Assembly (NCBI GenBank): GCA_964370965.1
Contig: CAYJLW010000035.1
Span: forward strand, 1 to 43,366
Reading direction: 5' to 3'
Length of the DNA stretch: 43,366 nucleotides
Source: CAYJLW01 sp964370965
GTDB lineage: Bacteria > Actinomycetota > Acidimicrobiia > UBA2766
Positions 24,201 to 32,183 of this stretch are shown one piece after another. The translations under genes were made by a program, and so were the position numbers. The notes under the pieces were generated by a model. That model did no database searches and had not been told where the DNA came from. It was given only the letters and a program-made list of their open reading frames with translations. The stretch's first letter is position 1; the number at the start of each line of letters is the position of its first letter.

Positions 24201-27200
24201 CATGAAGACCACGCGGTTGCCGTCGTCGCTGATGCCGATCGACGTCCCCCAAGGCAAGGGCGGGACAGGCGATCCCCAGGCGATCCCCCATGGGAACTCC
24301 CCGCCGCCGGGCTGCTCGCTGACCCGCTCGATGGTGTCGGCGACCCGATCGACCACGAAGACGTCAGCGGCGCCGTTGGTGTCGCCCGCCACGTGATTTG
24401 TGGCCGGCGACACGAACGCCACGTAGCGGCCGTCGCCGCTGAGGGCGGGCTCGAAGTTCCAGGCGTTGGCGTTCCCGCCGGCGGCGGGGATGCTCACGCG
24501 CTCGATCGCCCCGGTGGCGAGGTCGCGCACGAAGATGTCCCGCTCCGGATTCCCGTCGCCCGCCACGAGGTCCGGCGCCCAAGAGCTGAAGGCCACCACC
24601 TTGCCGTCGGCGCTCAGCGCCGGGAGGTAGGAGCAACCCGACGCCGTCGCCCCCGACGGGGTGGTGCTCAACGCGGTGGTCGCGCCAGTGGAGCGGTCGC
24701 GCAGGAACACGTCACAGGCGCCGTTCGCGTCGCCCGCCACGAGGTTGGCGGCAGAGGAGGAGAACACGACGTAGCGGCCGTCGGAGGTCACACCTCCCAC
24801 CTGGTCGCTCGCCCCGTTGCCGGCCTGTCCCGCCGGCGTCGTCGACACCAGCCCGCTCGCGTCCCCGGCGCCACTGCCGGGTACCACCACGACGGCGTCT
24901 TCGGCGGCGGCGATCTGCTCGGAGAGGACGGTGGCGGCGGTCCTGGCCCCGGAGGAGGGCCGCCCCAGAGTGACCGTCTCGGTGCCCGAGACGAGGGGGA
25001 CCTCACCGGTGGTCCATTCCGGGAGGGGCCCTGTGAGTGCGAAGGTGTGGGCGAGGCCGTTGAGGCTCCAGGTGCAGTCACCGGAGTCCACGAGCACCGT
25101 GGCAGCGGAGATCTGAGGGCCGCTCGCCCGGTACACGTTGCAGAACCCGGTGGCGTCCAGCACCCCGGTGTTGCCGTCGAGCTCTTCGAGGGTGAGGTCT
25201 TCGGGTTGGGAGAGCTCCGCGGTCTGGAATGTGGCGCTGGAGACGACGTACCACTCCCCGGGTGTGGTGGTACTCGGGTAGGCGGCGACGGCCCCCCCGG
25301 CGCCGGTACCCCCGGGTTCGCGGGCGAAAGCCAACTCCAGACGGACGTCCCCGCTGTAGGTGGCGTCGGCTTGGGCCTCCCCGAAGCCGGGGTACTCCCA
25401 CAGGTCCGGCACCGTCCCCGCCGCGATGAGGGGGGTCATGACCTTCTCGAAGGTGTACTCGTGGGCCCAGACCACGAACCGGAACACGTTCACGACCCCG
25501 TCGACGACCACCCGTAGGGTGTTCTCGGCCACCCGCAACACCGAGTCCCCGATCGCCCCGGCGACCTTCGCGTTCAGGTCCAGGAGGTTCCCCGTGACGT
25601 CGTCCACGGTGTCCAGCACCCAGGTCAACAGGTAGTCCCCGAAGGTCCCGAAGGAGTTCACGACGTCCGCGAGCGACGTCGCCGCCCGCAGGTCGAACGC
25701 CAACCCGTCGACGTTGGGGAGGTTCCCCAAGATGTGGTACGCCTGGGCCTTCACGAAGGGCACGACCTGGGCGACCTGGTTCTGGATCACCCGGTACAGG
25801 TCCGGCAACCCCAGGTCTTCACCCAGGGCGTGCAGGGCCTGCTCGTCGGTCATGGGCTCCACCCAGCGCGCCACCCGTGTGAGGGCGTGACGGAGGTACT
25901 CCCCGAGCGCCGCGCGCACCGCCGGGTCCACGGCGAAGAGCGCGAACTGCATCCCGGAGGCGACCGTGGCGTCCATCTCGGCCCACATCGCCTCGGACTC
26001 CAGGTCGAAACCCCTGATCGTGCGGGACGCCTTCGCCAGCTCGTCCAGGATCCAGACCTGGAGCTCCTCGCCTTTGGACGTGAGCGTGTTCAGCAACGAC
26101 TCAGACGTCTTCTTGACCTCGAAGGGCGGGAGACCGGCGTTGATCCGCTCGCACATCCCCTCGACCTGGGCCTGGACGTCGTACACGTACAGGACGAGCT
26201 CGCAGTTCAACTCGTCGAGGTACTCCCGGATCGTGCGCGGCGCCCCCGACACCCGGTTCTCGATCACCTCCGCGACGTCGTCGATCGCCCCCGCGATCCA
26301 CTCCACCCCCGCGTCGAAGATCGTGTCCACCGGCTCGGTCACGACGTCACACACCCCCGCCGGCTCCGTGGCCAACTTCGCGTGCCCCTCCCCGCAAGCC
26401 CGGGCCACCTTGTCCGCCCACTCCACGAGCCACGCCCGGAACTTGGCGACCAGGCTGTCCCGCAGGTCGTACACCGCCGCCTTCTGGGCCCGCACGGCGT
26501 CCGCGATCGACCCGAACGCCATCTGCAACAGAGCGTCGAGCTGGGCCTCCACCGGTGCGATCGCGTTGTCCTCCACCCACTGCGCGGCGTCCGTGACCGC
26601 CGCCATGATGTCGTCGAGGAGCCCGAAGATCGCCGTCTCCACCCCCGCGGGCAACCCCAACCCTGCGATCCAGTCGCGCACCGCCTGCACCACCTGGGCC
26701 ACCCCGCTCACCGCGTCGCCCAGACGGGCGTTCGCCCACCGGATCAACTGCGCCACCTCACGCAGCCACGGCTGCGCGGCCCCCACCTCCAACATCCACG
26801 CCAGACGGTCCAACTGGCCCGCCACCCGCGCCGCGGCACCGTTCACGGCCGCCTCCACCGGGTTCGCCGCCCCCGCCTCACCCTGGAGCAGATCCATCAG
26901 CAGATCCAGCTCGTGTACCAGGGCCGTCTCGATCTCACCCTTGCGGTCCGTACCCGCAGAACGGATCCAACCCGCCAACTCCCGCAACCCGTCGGGCAAC
27001 AAGGACTGCACCAAGGACACGAGGCGCTTCTCCCACATGTCGAAGAGCCCGTGGATGCGCACCCCGATCCCCTTCGGGTTCTCCCAGAGGTACTCGAAAC
27101 GTTCCTCCAGGGGCCGGCCCAGGAACTGGCCCGTGTCCTCCAACAAGTTGCTCAGCGTGCCCTGCACGAACCCGCCCTCGCGGCACCCCTCCAGGAAGGC

Positions 27201-30200
27201 GGCGAAGTCGAACACGCCCTTGACCACGTCCGGGGCATGGTCGTACCACCACTGCCCGTTGTAGGACACCTCCGCGCAGCGCATCCCGGCCTGGATCGAA
27301 CCCCAATCCGACATCCCCGCCCCCAGGAAGCCGTCCACACCGTCGGTCAAGAACCCCCAGATGTGCTCCCAGGACACGTCGTTCGCGGCACCCGAGAGCT
27401 TCTCCTCGAGCGCCTCGAAGTAGTTGTCCGGGATCGGCTCGCCGTCCAGCGTGATCGTCTTCTTCGTGAGGTTCACGAGAAGCTGCGTCACCGCATGACC
27501 CACCGCGTTCACGTCCCCACCGTCGACCGTCACACGCGACAGACGATCCGCCAGCACGTTCGAGGTGAAATCCAACGCCGCGTAGAAGAACCGCGACACC
27601 TGATCCGTGCTCCACGGACCCAGCGGCAGCCAGTCCGCGTCATCCGGGTACCACCCCCCCGGCGTCGGCTGGATGCACTCCACCACGTGGGGCGACAGCC
27701 CCGGCTCGTCGTCCTCCGCGCCGGAAAACCAGTTCGCCCAACCCCCGATGATGCTGACCGTCGCATCCCAGAGCTGTTCCCACCACGACGTGCCCGTCAA
27801 CGGCCCCGTCAAGGTGGTCACCAAGCCTGCCACGCAATGGAAGAGCTGGTCGTAGGAGTCGTCCGTCGTGATCGCCGAGATCCCGGCGGCGGCGCCGGCG
27901 ATACCGGCGTCGAGCTGCGCGAGGGGGGCTGTGAACCCGTCCGTCCACACCTCGTGCGCGTCCTCCACAGCGCAGTGCAGGATCTTCAACAGGCGGGTGT
28001 CGGCCCCGCAGCCCGTGGGATTGTGGTAGTCGTAGTTCGGGTCCGGCTCGTACACGAGGTCCAGAATCCAGTCGTGCGCGCCCTTCAACACCTGGCGGGC
28101 CCATTCCCGCACGGCGTCGATGCGGCACTCCGCGTTGTAGCCCGCCTCCCCCATCGCCGGACACGACGAGTAGTCGAGCTGCACATTCTTCAGCGGCGTC
28201 ATGTCGAAGCCCGCAACCGCCGCCCGCAAGTCCGCCACCGCCCCGTTCACGATCGTGCGCAACTCGTTCGCCCGCGCCACGATCTGGGTGGAGACGTCCG
28301 CCTTCACGCTCACGAACAACGCCTGCAACGCGTCGAGCGGCCCGTCGACGAACTGGGCGACCACCTGCTCGATCGCCTGGCGGGCCTGCTCCCCCAACGC
28401 CCCGCAGATGTCCGCGGCCTGGGCGGTGAAGTCGGTCACCAACTGCTCCACGACCTGCTGGTCGTTCATGTCGAAGCCCGCCGCCGTCAACGCTCCGCTC
28501 ACGTAGGGGTTCCCCAACATCGAGGTCAACGCGTCACCGAGGTCCGCCGCCGCCGCCGCGGCGTCGGCGCAGAGGTCTTCCAGGGTCTGAAGGGGCTGGT
28601 CGAAGAGGGCCCGCACGTCGGTCTTCACCGCGTCGAAGTTCACGTCCCAGCGGTTCACGAAGTTCGTCGCCATCTCCACCAACGGCGTGAAGACGTGCTC
28701 CTCCAGCCACGGCGAGATCTGGTCGATCCAGTGCAACGCCACACCCTTGAGCTCCGCGAGCTGATGGTCCACCCACGGATCCAGGCGCGCCAACATCTCC
28801 TGCACCTCGTATTCGACCTCGACGCCCGCCACGTCCTCCGCGAGGTCGTCCACCAAACCCGCCGCCAGGTTCTTCGCCGCCCGCTCCAACCTGCGCCCCA
28901 ACGCCGAGAGCGGCTTGTCATAACCCGCCGCGTCCACCAACAACTGGTTGCTGGGCCCCAACGGCACCGCCGTCTCCGGCACGTCCAGCACCACCGGGCC
29001 CCCGTTCGCCCGACGCACCTGCAAGGAGAACCGCGCGTCCCCGCCCCCGTGACCGCTCGGGGAACCCTCCACGAAACGCCACGTGCAATACGTCCCCCGC
29101 CGATCCGCCGGCGGATCAGCCAGGAACGGCTGCTTCCCGCCTGTGTTCGGCACCGAATACACGTCACAGGGCCCCGCCAACACAGCCGCGCTCCCCGGAC
29201 GCTCCAACCGGTACCCCTGCGCCGCCGTGTCCACACTCAGCGAATCCCACCGCCGGCCCAGCACCCGCCAGCGCCGCGACGGCGAGGAGAACTCATAGAA
29301 CGCCGCCCCCGACGGCGCCGCCTCCCCCGTGTCCCGCTTCACCGCCACCCCCACCAAACCCTGACGAGAACCGTTCATGTCCCCGGTGTGCTCCGCGCCC
29401 ACCCGCGTACCGACCTCCCAGCGGCCCCCGCCGGCCACCACACCCTGACCCCTTGTCGCCCCGCTACCCCCCGCCAGAGACTGGGACACCCACGACGCCG
29501 GCCGGTCCGGGATCTCGATGATCGCGAACCGCCGCTGAGAACCCCGACAGAACGTCGCCAACGTCCGGCGCCCCACCGACGTCCGCATGCTCACCCCGTC
29601 GAGATGACACACACCCCAGGAGCCACCCCCGTCGGTGACCCACGGCAGGTACGCCGTCGTGCGCACCTCCAGCTTCCCGCTGCTCCCCGGCGCCCACACC
29701 GTCACCGCGTCCCCGGCCGGCGTCCGGTACACCGCCAGGAACTCCCCGTCGTCGTTCGGGCCCACCGGGCCGTCCCCCAACGGATACCCGTCCATCATCG
29801 GCCGGCAGTCGTAGCGCTCCCCGGACTGCACGCTCTCCAGGCACACCCCGCTGCCGTCGTAGAACCCGTTGAACCACCACGTGTTGTGCCACCACCGCCC
29901 GTTCGGCGTGAGGCGCTTCACCGACGTCCCCACCAACGACGCCAACGAACCCAAAGCCGGCTCCGGGCGCCGCACGTCGCCCGTCGCCGGCGCCACCACC
30001 ATGGGCGGCTCCGGCCCCCACTCAGGACACCCCGAGGAGCAGTACGTCGAGGAGTTCCGGCGCACCTCGTTCCAGGTTCCCGCCGGGTCGGCGACGTCGT
30101 AGGTGCCCTCCACCGAACGAACCGGTCCCTTGTTGCGCAACGTGGCCGACATCGGACCCGTGCACCGCCACAACAGGAACTCCACCATCTCGCACGTCGA

Positions 30201-31856
30201 GGAGCCGTTGATCGGGCTCGGCCAACTCATTCCGATGTCCACGGAGCTGTCGTCGAGACCCTCCCGGACCGCGGCGTTCGAGCCGATCACGACACCGGTC
30301 GTGTTCAGCGTGTAGTTGTGCAGCCAGCCGGCCGCCCCGCCCGCCACCAGGTTCATCGCCTGCTGGCCCCGGCCGCGCAACGGCGACGACAGATAGCCGT
30401 TCGGACTCGTCACCGGGTCGTCGCCGGGCGGCGGATGCGGGTACCCGGACGCCGCCCGCACCTCCGCGCCCACCCCTACGATCCCTGGATCCGAAACCAC
30501 GCCCAGGCCGGTGAGACGGGACTCCTGGCCCGCCGCGGGATCGGAGTTGAGCTGCGGAGGCGTGGCGACGAACGAGTCACCCGAATGCAGGTCGGTGGCG
30601 TACAGGTCGTACGGGTTCACGGTCTTGTCCGGACCCGCGCACAACCCGAGCGTGCCATTGGAGAAACCATCGGGGAACGGACTCGTGCCCCCCGTGAGAC
30701 GCGGCCGGCCGTCCACGTGCAGACCGCCCGTGGAGATGGGCGTCATGCGGTTGTCCAGCAGGGACAGCCGCGACAGCGTCGTGGCCGTCCCCTGCCCGTC
30801 GTAGACCATCTGCGCCCGGGGCGAGCCGTCCGGGCAGGAGTCCTCCGGGAGCATCGTCTCATGCGTCACCCACGCCATCTTGTCCAGGTTCGGGCTCATG
30901 GCGAAGTTCCCCGCACCGTCCGGGACCCCGTTCACGCCCGGCACCCCGTTGTAGCCCGGCAAGTACGCCAACTCGTTGCCGAACGTGCGGTTGTACAACA
31001 CGTAACGGTACGGCTGGCTGTGGGACGGGTCCTGGTCGCCCACGTCGAAGGGGCCGCCCTCGGGGAACGACACCCCGGGCGCACCCGCCCCGTAGGCCAC
31101 GAACGCCTCCCCGTCGGTGCTCACCCGCCCCCACATCGTCCCGGTGGCGTCCACCGCCGGCGGACTCACCTCGGTCGCGAACGCCGACGGGAAGGTGCGG
31201 ATCTCGTCCTGCACCGTCTCCCGCGTCACCCTCACCCCGCCCTGGGAGGACGCGATCGGCGTGTTGAACACGTCGACCACGCACGCACAGTCACCCTTGG
31301 CCACCCGCACCTTCGCGACCCCGAAGCTGTCGGCAGGGGCGTCGTCACCCACCTCGTAGCCCGCGACCGTCACCCAGCCGTCCTTCACCTCGTGCACCAC
31401 ACCGACCCAGTCGCCCTCCGGGTCCACGTACAGATCACCCTGGCGGGCCTTGGAGTCGTCCCTCACATGGAAGCCCAACCGCCACATCGACGCCGTCCAC
31501 GCCGCGTCGCCGAAGCGGTAGGCGCCCCAACCCGACGTCGCGAAACGAACCGGTGCCGGCCCGTCCGCCCCCGGCATCTCCGCGTTGATCCTCACCCCGC
31601 TGTCAGCCAGGTACCACGCCGCATACGAAGCCCCGGAGCGGTAAGGGAAACCCAACGGGTCGATCTGGGACGGGTCCGCCGACTTGTACGGATACGAGTT
31701 CTGCACACCCGCCGTCGCCGTCGCGTCCCTGGTGTCCCACTCACTCGCCCCCACCCCCGGCGCCACACCGACCAGCAGGGCGAGCCCGACGAGAACGGCC
31801 ACGCCCCGCAACAGACCCCGACGACCACGGCCCCCAGTCGACAGCGCAGCTCCCAA
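18243..31856 (-). CDS. Giant exported multi-propeller protein A (4,537 aa)
   Basis: TTG start at 31856 behind AGGGAG; a signal peptide (RGLLRGVAVLVGLALLVGVA) predicts secretion. Approximate layout: residues 45-960 beta-rich with several Cys pairs; 980-2160 long alpha-helical region; 2160-2330 beta module with CNVY...CTW; then four blocks of PD40/TolB-like repeats (2332-2744, 2808-3200, 3265-3657, 3718-4137), each of seven units built on GDGRYVVFASDATNLVAG and DTNG..DVFVRD. Helical linkers of ~60-110 residues separate them. Residues 4246-4371 form a PA14 domain (GLEAAYYAG, then FTVESDDGARLWVDGRRVLD). The last ~120 residues repeat the C...CTW module and end LTVKYPT. No catalytic motif, dockerin or sortase signal is visible. 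It is paralogous to gene B. Function is unknown; extracellular binding is inference. Confidence 0.9.
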   Translation of the reverse strand: MGAALSTGGRGRRGLLRGVAVLVGLALLVGVAPGVGASEWDTRDATATAGVQNSYPYKSADPSQIDPLGFPYRSGASYAAWYLADSGVRINAEMPGADGPAPVRFATSGWGAYRFGDAAWTASMWRLGFHVRDDSKARQGDLYVDPEGDWVGVVHEVKDGWVTVAGYEVGDDAPADSFGVAKVRVAKGDCACVVDVFNTPIASSQGGVRVTRETVQDEIRTFPSAFATEVSPPAVDATGTMWGRVSTDGEAFVAYGAGAPGVSFPEGGPFDVGDQDPSHSQPYRYVLYNRTFGNELAYLPGYNGVPGVNGVPDGAGNFAMSPNLDKMAWVTHETMLPEDSCPDGSPRAQMVYDGQGTATTLSRLSLLDNRMTPISTGGLHVDGRPRLTGGTSPFPDGFSNGTLGLCAGPDKTVNPYDLYATDLHSGDSFVATPPQLNSDPAAGQESRLTGLGVVSDPGIVGVGAEVRAASGYPHPPPGDDPVTSPNGYLSSPLRGRGQQAMNLVAGGAAGWLHNYTLNTTGVVIGSNAAVREGLDDSSVDIGMSWPSPINGSSTCEMVEFLLWRCTGPMSATLRNKGPVRSVEGTYDVADPAGTWNEVRRNSSTYCSSGCPEWGPEPPMVVAPATGDVRRPEPALGSLASLVGTSVKRLTPNGRWWHNTWWFNGFYDGSGVCLESVQSGERYDCRPMMDGYPLGDGPVGPNDDGEFLAVYRTPAGDAVTVWAPGSSGKLEVRTTAYLPWVTDGGGSWGVCHLDGVSMRTSVGRRTLATFCRGSQRRFAIIEIPDRPASWVSQSLAGGSGATRGQGVVAGGGRWEVGTRVGAEHTGDMNGSRQGLVGVAVKRDTGEAAPSGAAFYEFSSPSRRWRVLGRRWDSLSVDTAAQGYRLERPGSAAVLAGPCDVYSVPNTGGKQPFLADPPADRRGTYCTWRFVEGSPSGHGGGDARFSLQVRRANGGPVVLDVPETAVPLGPSNQLLVDAAGYDKPLSALGRRLERAAKNLAAGLVDDLAEDVAGVEVEYEVQEMLARLDPWVDHQLAELKGVALHWIDQISPWLEEHVFTPLVEMATNFVNRWDVNFDAVKTDVRALFDQPLQTLEDLCADAAAAAADLGDALTSMLGNPYVSGALTAAGFDMNDQQVVEQLVTDFTAQAADICGALGEQARQAIEQVVAQFVDGPLDALQALFVSVKADVSTQIVARANELRTIVNGAVADLRAAVAGFDMTPLKNVQLDYSSCPAMGEAGYNAECRIDAVREWARQVLKGAHDWILDLVYEPDPNYDYHNPTGCGADTRLLKILHCAVEDAHEVWTDGFTAPLAQLDAGIAGAAAGISAITTDDSYDQLFHCVAGLVTTLTGPLTGTSWWEQLWDATVSIIGGWANWFSGAEDDEPGLSPHVVECIQPTPGGWYPDDADWLPLGPWSTDQVSRFFYAALDFTSNVLADRLSRVTVDGGDVNAVGHAVTQLLVNLTKKTITLDGEPIPDNYFEALEEKLSGAANDVSWEHIWGFLTDGVDGFLGAGMSDWGSIQAGMRCAEVSYNGQWWYDHAPDVVKGVFDFAAFLEGCREGGFVQGTLSNLLEDTGQFLGRPLEERFEYLWENPKGIGVRIHGLFDMWEKRLVSLVQSLLPDGLRELAGWIRSAGTDRKGEIETALVHELDLLMDLLQGEAGAANPVEAAVNGAAARVAGQLDRLAWMLEVGAAQPWLREVAQLIRWANARLGDAVSGVAQVVQAVRDWIAGLGLPAGVETAIFGLLDDIMAAVTDAAQWVEDNAIAPVEAQLDALLQMAFGSIADAVRAQKAAVYDLRDSLVAKFRAWLVEWADKVARACGEGHAKLATEPAGVCDVVTEPVDTIFDAGVEWIAGAIDDVAEVIENRVSGAPRTIREYLDELNCELVLYVYDVQAQVEGMCERINAGLPPFEVKKTSESLLNTLTSKGEELQVWILDELAKASRTIRGFDLESEAMWAEMDATVASGMQFALFAVDPAVRAALGEYLRHALTRVARWVEPMTDEQALHALGEDLGLPDLYRVIQNQVAQVVPFVKAQAYHILGNLPNVDGLAFDLRAATSLADVVNSFGTFGDYLLTWVLDTVDDVTGNLLDLNAKVAGAIGDSVLRVAENTLRVVVDGVVNVFRFVVWAHEYTFEKVMTPLIAAGTVPDLWEYPGFGEAQADATYSGDVRLELAFAREPGGTGAGGAVAAYPSTTTPGEWYVVSSATFQTAELSQPEDLTLEELDGNTGVLDATGFCNVYRASGPQISAATVLVDSGDCTWSLNGLAHTFALTGPLPEWTTGEVPLVSGTETVTLGRPSSGARTAATVLSEQIAAAEDAVVVVPGSGAGDASGLVSTTPAGQAGNGASDQVGGVTSDGRYVVFSSSAANLVAGDANGACDVFLRDRSTGATTALSTTPSGATASGCSYLPALSADGKVVAFSSWAPDLVAGDGNPERDIFVRDLATGAIERVSIPAAGGNANAWNFEPALSGDGRYVAFVSPATNHVAGDTNGAADVFVVDRVADTIERVSEQPGGGEFPWGIAWGSPVPPLPWGTSIGISDDGNRVVFMAGGAIYVRDRGAGTTERVDRNDQGDPSDGTSARPAISGDGRYVAFASSAGNLAGAGEAPDANGQVDVFRRDLQSGTIRTASRSAGGVQSNGASGNSTPAAVLSSDGRTVVFDSAATNLTALGGNGQPQIYARDMDTGAVTLVSATPQGGAGNGQSSGARLGANGTVAYVSAATDLVAGDTNAATDVFVSGPPPPSSPVLDLLGWVMGAAEGYFTDLEDRAANVSAERWVEDNLGFRGRFSPEAASTKPDGGFAEWGLDQVGGVSPDGRYVVFAGWAHEIVAGDENYSKDVFLRDRFTETSVALSTTPSGALGTGGGSWFPAMSRDGKVVAFVSAARDLVAGDTNGLTEVFVRDLDSGAMERVVRAPGGGEANNHSSSPVLSGDGRYVGFVSRASNLVAGDTNAALDAFVLDRVTGAVERVSLGAGGGELPGGISENLPVPYFVYGPAIGMSDDGDRVVFVYQGGVYVRDRASGTTRRVDVADDGAPANATSARATISGDGRYVVFASAGNNLAGAAEAPDTNWRVDVFRHDLERGRTRTVSRPAGGGQSNGDSGNAPVPGVSRDGRWVVFDSTASNLTGSSGDGLPQMYARDMRTERVKLLSADVSGTPRGRNVLAAVGGDGTVGFVSSGQLDSGDGNSSYDVYVSDVLVPFETWLETRLSWWLEGKDDYLVELEARRAREESRQELIGELADAAFEALSGFVGEGSDTGAGGGPVLVNVTPWGAVEDGGNGELHDRPRVSGDGRFVVFTSDAADLVVGDANDTDDVFRRDTVSGVTVRVSENVATGGEAPEDMESRFPAVSGDGRYVAYRTQAANLTAPGAAAVVSSGVLVWDAVTGVNTLVPGSEGATGDVAISGDGRWVVYGREGSDDEEALWVYRYDRVADTTAVVNVPVSGDTPDGDSSSLGVSDDGRHVLFVTYASNLHFGDDPYYATDALVRDMDAGVTSSAGQEVGYEAALSGNGRFVVFDSWAALVAEDTNGVSDVYRSEVGVGTPVLTSVASDGAQGLKGSSRPSVSSDGSTVVFLSDATNLAAGTGSDGGVLVRDVTAGVTRFVNAGADGRALPGWLNDMESPAVSGDGTRAVFPWSDEEGAYVMYSATTNPPPPPSGELSVQDARDTLSAFVAAWVGGRSAEEQAAIASDAQGLLGRLLASLAPMFGDYGVLSDPVLVSASGAGDPGNQSASEVQVSPDGAASVFTSRASNLAAGDTNNRDDVFVSGTAAPAAERVSVATDGTESNGSSATGSASDGASRVAFASDATNLVADDTNAKRDVFLRDRGAATTVRVSVATDGTQANGSSYDPEISADGRYVTFSSDAANLVAGDTNGARDVFVRDLDTAVTERVSVDGAGVQGNGISGWTARNHAVISGDGKCVAFTSAATNLVAGDTNGARDVFIRDRVAGTTTRWSVATDGTQANGGVPTSTSGGSVLSISGDCWYVVFLSDAGNLVAGDTNAKTDAFSREMWDGGVTDRMSVGVGGTQTDQSVTAVSVDYDWYYVGFVTSSDMGDATDTNGLADAYVKDPWDSASTHRVGIGRGGREPNATTTSVSLAYETAMIASAATNLVETPHAGYNRTEAFYVTTLPKDVEVPYDMAAFLSGALDVIESWATDARAQTQPDVGVARDLAAAVRGLLRRYASADGVDWARRQAVGEQVVRDFLGELADIWGADPGDPAQAVLDALERVQGWLGESPAGLEAAYYAGSSPLGTPVAEGVDAGVDFAWGAGGPAGLTDDFSVSWRGRVVAPVTGAVEFTVESDDGARLWVDGRRVLDDWSAPGAGSASATVDLVAGLPVPLRLEYRETSGSAAVSLRWRLPGAATGVVVPASALLAGEPRVGDLPRTITGLERFGDTAAVVMGRANTDVARGVGAPADSLTALLVATAPYDDPQGSLAYGYRDGSDQVTVATTGLDTVTATGSGITVTGTCTRLRVPLVMGPLAPPVKEGPLPCTWRVYDDAGTTRLDVSGAGVTGAAVLTDWRLTVKYPT
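18421..19243. repeat. Identical tract shared by giant genes A and B (copy 1)
   Basis: These 823 bp match 34973-35795 without a mismatch that I can find by reading, including silent positions. They encode the last part of linker 4, the PA14 domain and most of the C-terminal module. Immediately outside the tract the two genes differ at many positions. This is the signature of recent gene conversion or of a collapsed repeat in the assembly. Confidence 0.85.
19445..24862 (-). repeat. Four seven-bladed beta-propeller blocks in gene A
   Basis: Translated units of about 45-55 residues follow the pattern xxISGDGRYVVFxSxAxN, then LVAGDTNxxxDVFVRDxxTG, then a ...RVSVATDG strand. I count seven units in each block: 23625-24862, 22255-23435, 20885-22062 and 19445-20705. 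Every block opens with a lone strand (for example PVLVSASGAGD or PVLVNVTPWG), and its last unit lacks that same strand, the arrangement of a circularly closed propeller. Count and boundaries are by eye. Confidence 0.75.
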
Positions 31857-32183
31857 AGCCCTACTCCCTCACAGCCATTCCGACCCGTCACAGGTCGGGG
31901 GCACACACAGCCCCACCGCACCATAACGGGCGGCCCCCGCCCCCACATCCGGGATTGCGGCCTATTCCCGGCACGCCGCTCGTCGCTGACCACCCGTTCT
32001 GGGGAGCGCAGGCGCGAGTATCCGGGCCCGCGCTCCCCAGAAGCGCGAGGAGGCACGGCCCGCCTACCATCCCCGCGATCCTGGCGAGGCGGGCGTCGGG
32101 CCGTCCCCCGGCCCCCGTTTCCTTCGTCAGGTGCCGCGGGGTCTCCTGCCGGCAGGCCTTCTCCTTGGGGAGTCGCGTTCTTG
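31857..32183. promoter_or_regulatory. Divergent control region of gene A and the LAL regulator
   Basis: 327 bp between the divergent starts of giant gene A (31856, minus) and the regulator (32184, plus). It contains three dyads: CCGACC..GGTCGG (31880-31898) in the leader of gene A; TTCTGGGGAGCGC (31997-32009) with GCGCTCCCCAGAA (32030-32042), a perfect 13-bp stem with a 20-base loop; and CCTGCCGGCAGG (32145-32156), a perfect 12-bp palindrome 27 bp before the regulator start. TTATGGT (minus strand, near 31921-31927) could be a -10 for gene A. No coding sequence is evident. Confidence 0.5.

Noticed and set aside
19494..25517. Long plus-strand frames antisense to the propeller blocks of gene A
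   Set aside because: Composition is shadow-like (runs of RR, HP, GV) and repeats with the underlying blade period; no start with a plausible binding site.
25734..32183. Very long plus-strand reading frame (over 2,100 codons) opposite giant gene A
   Set aside because: It mirrors the minus-strand gene: Arg/His/Pro-rich translation, no domain signature, and the high GC content explains the lack of stops. Only the regulator from 32184 onward in that frame is real.
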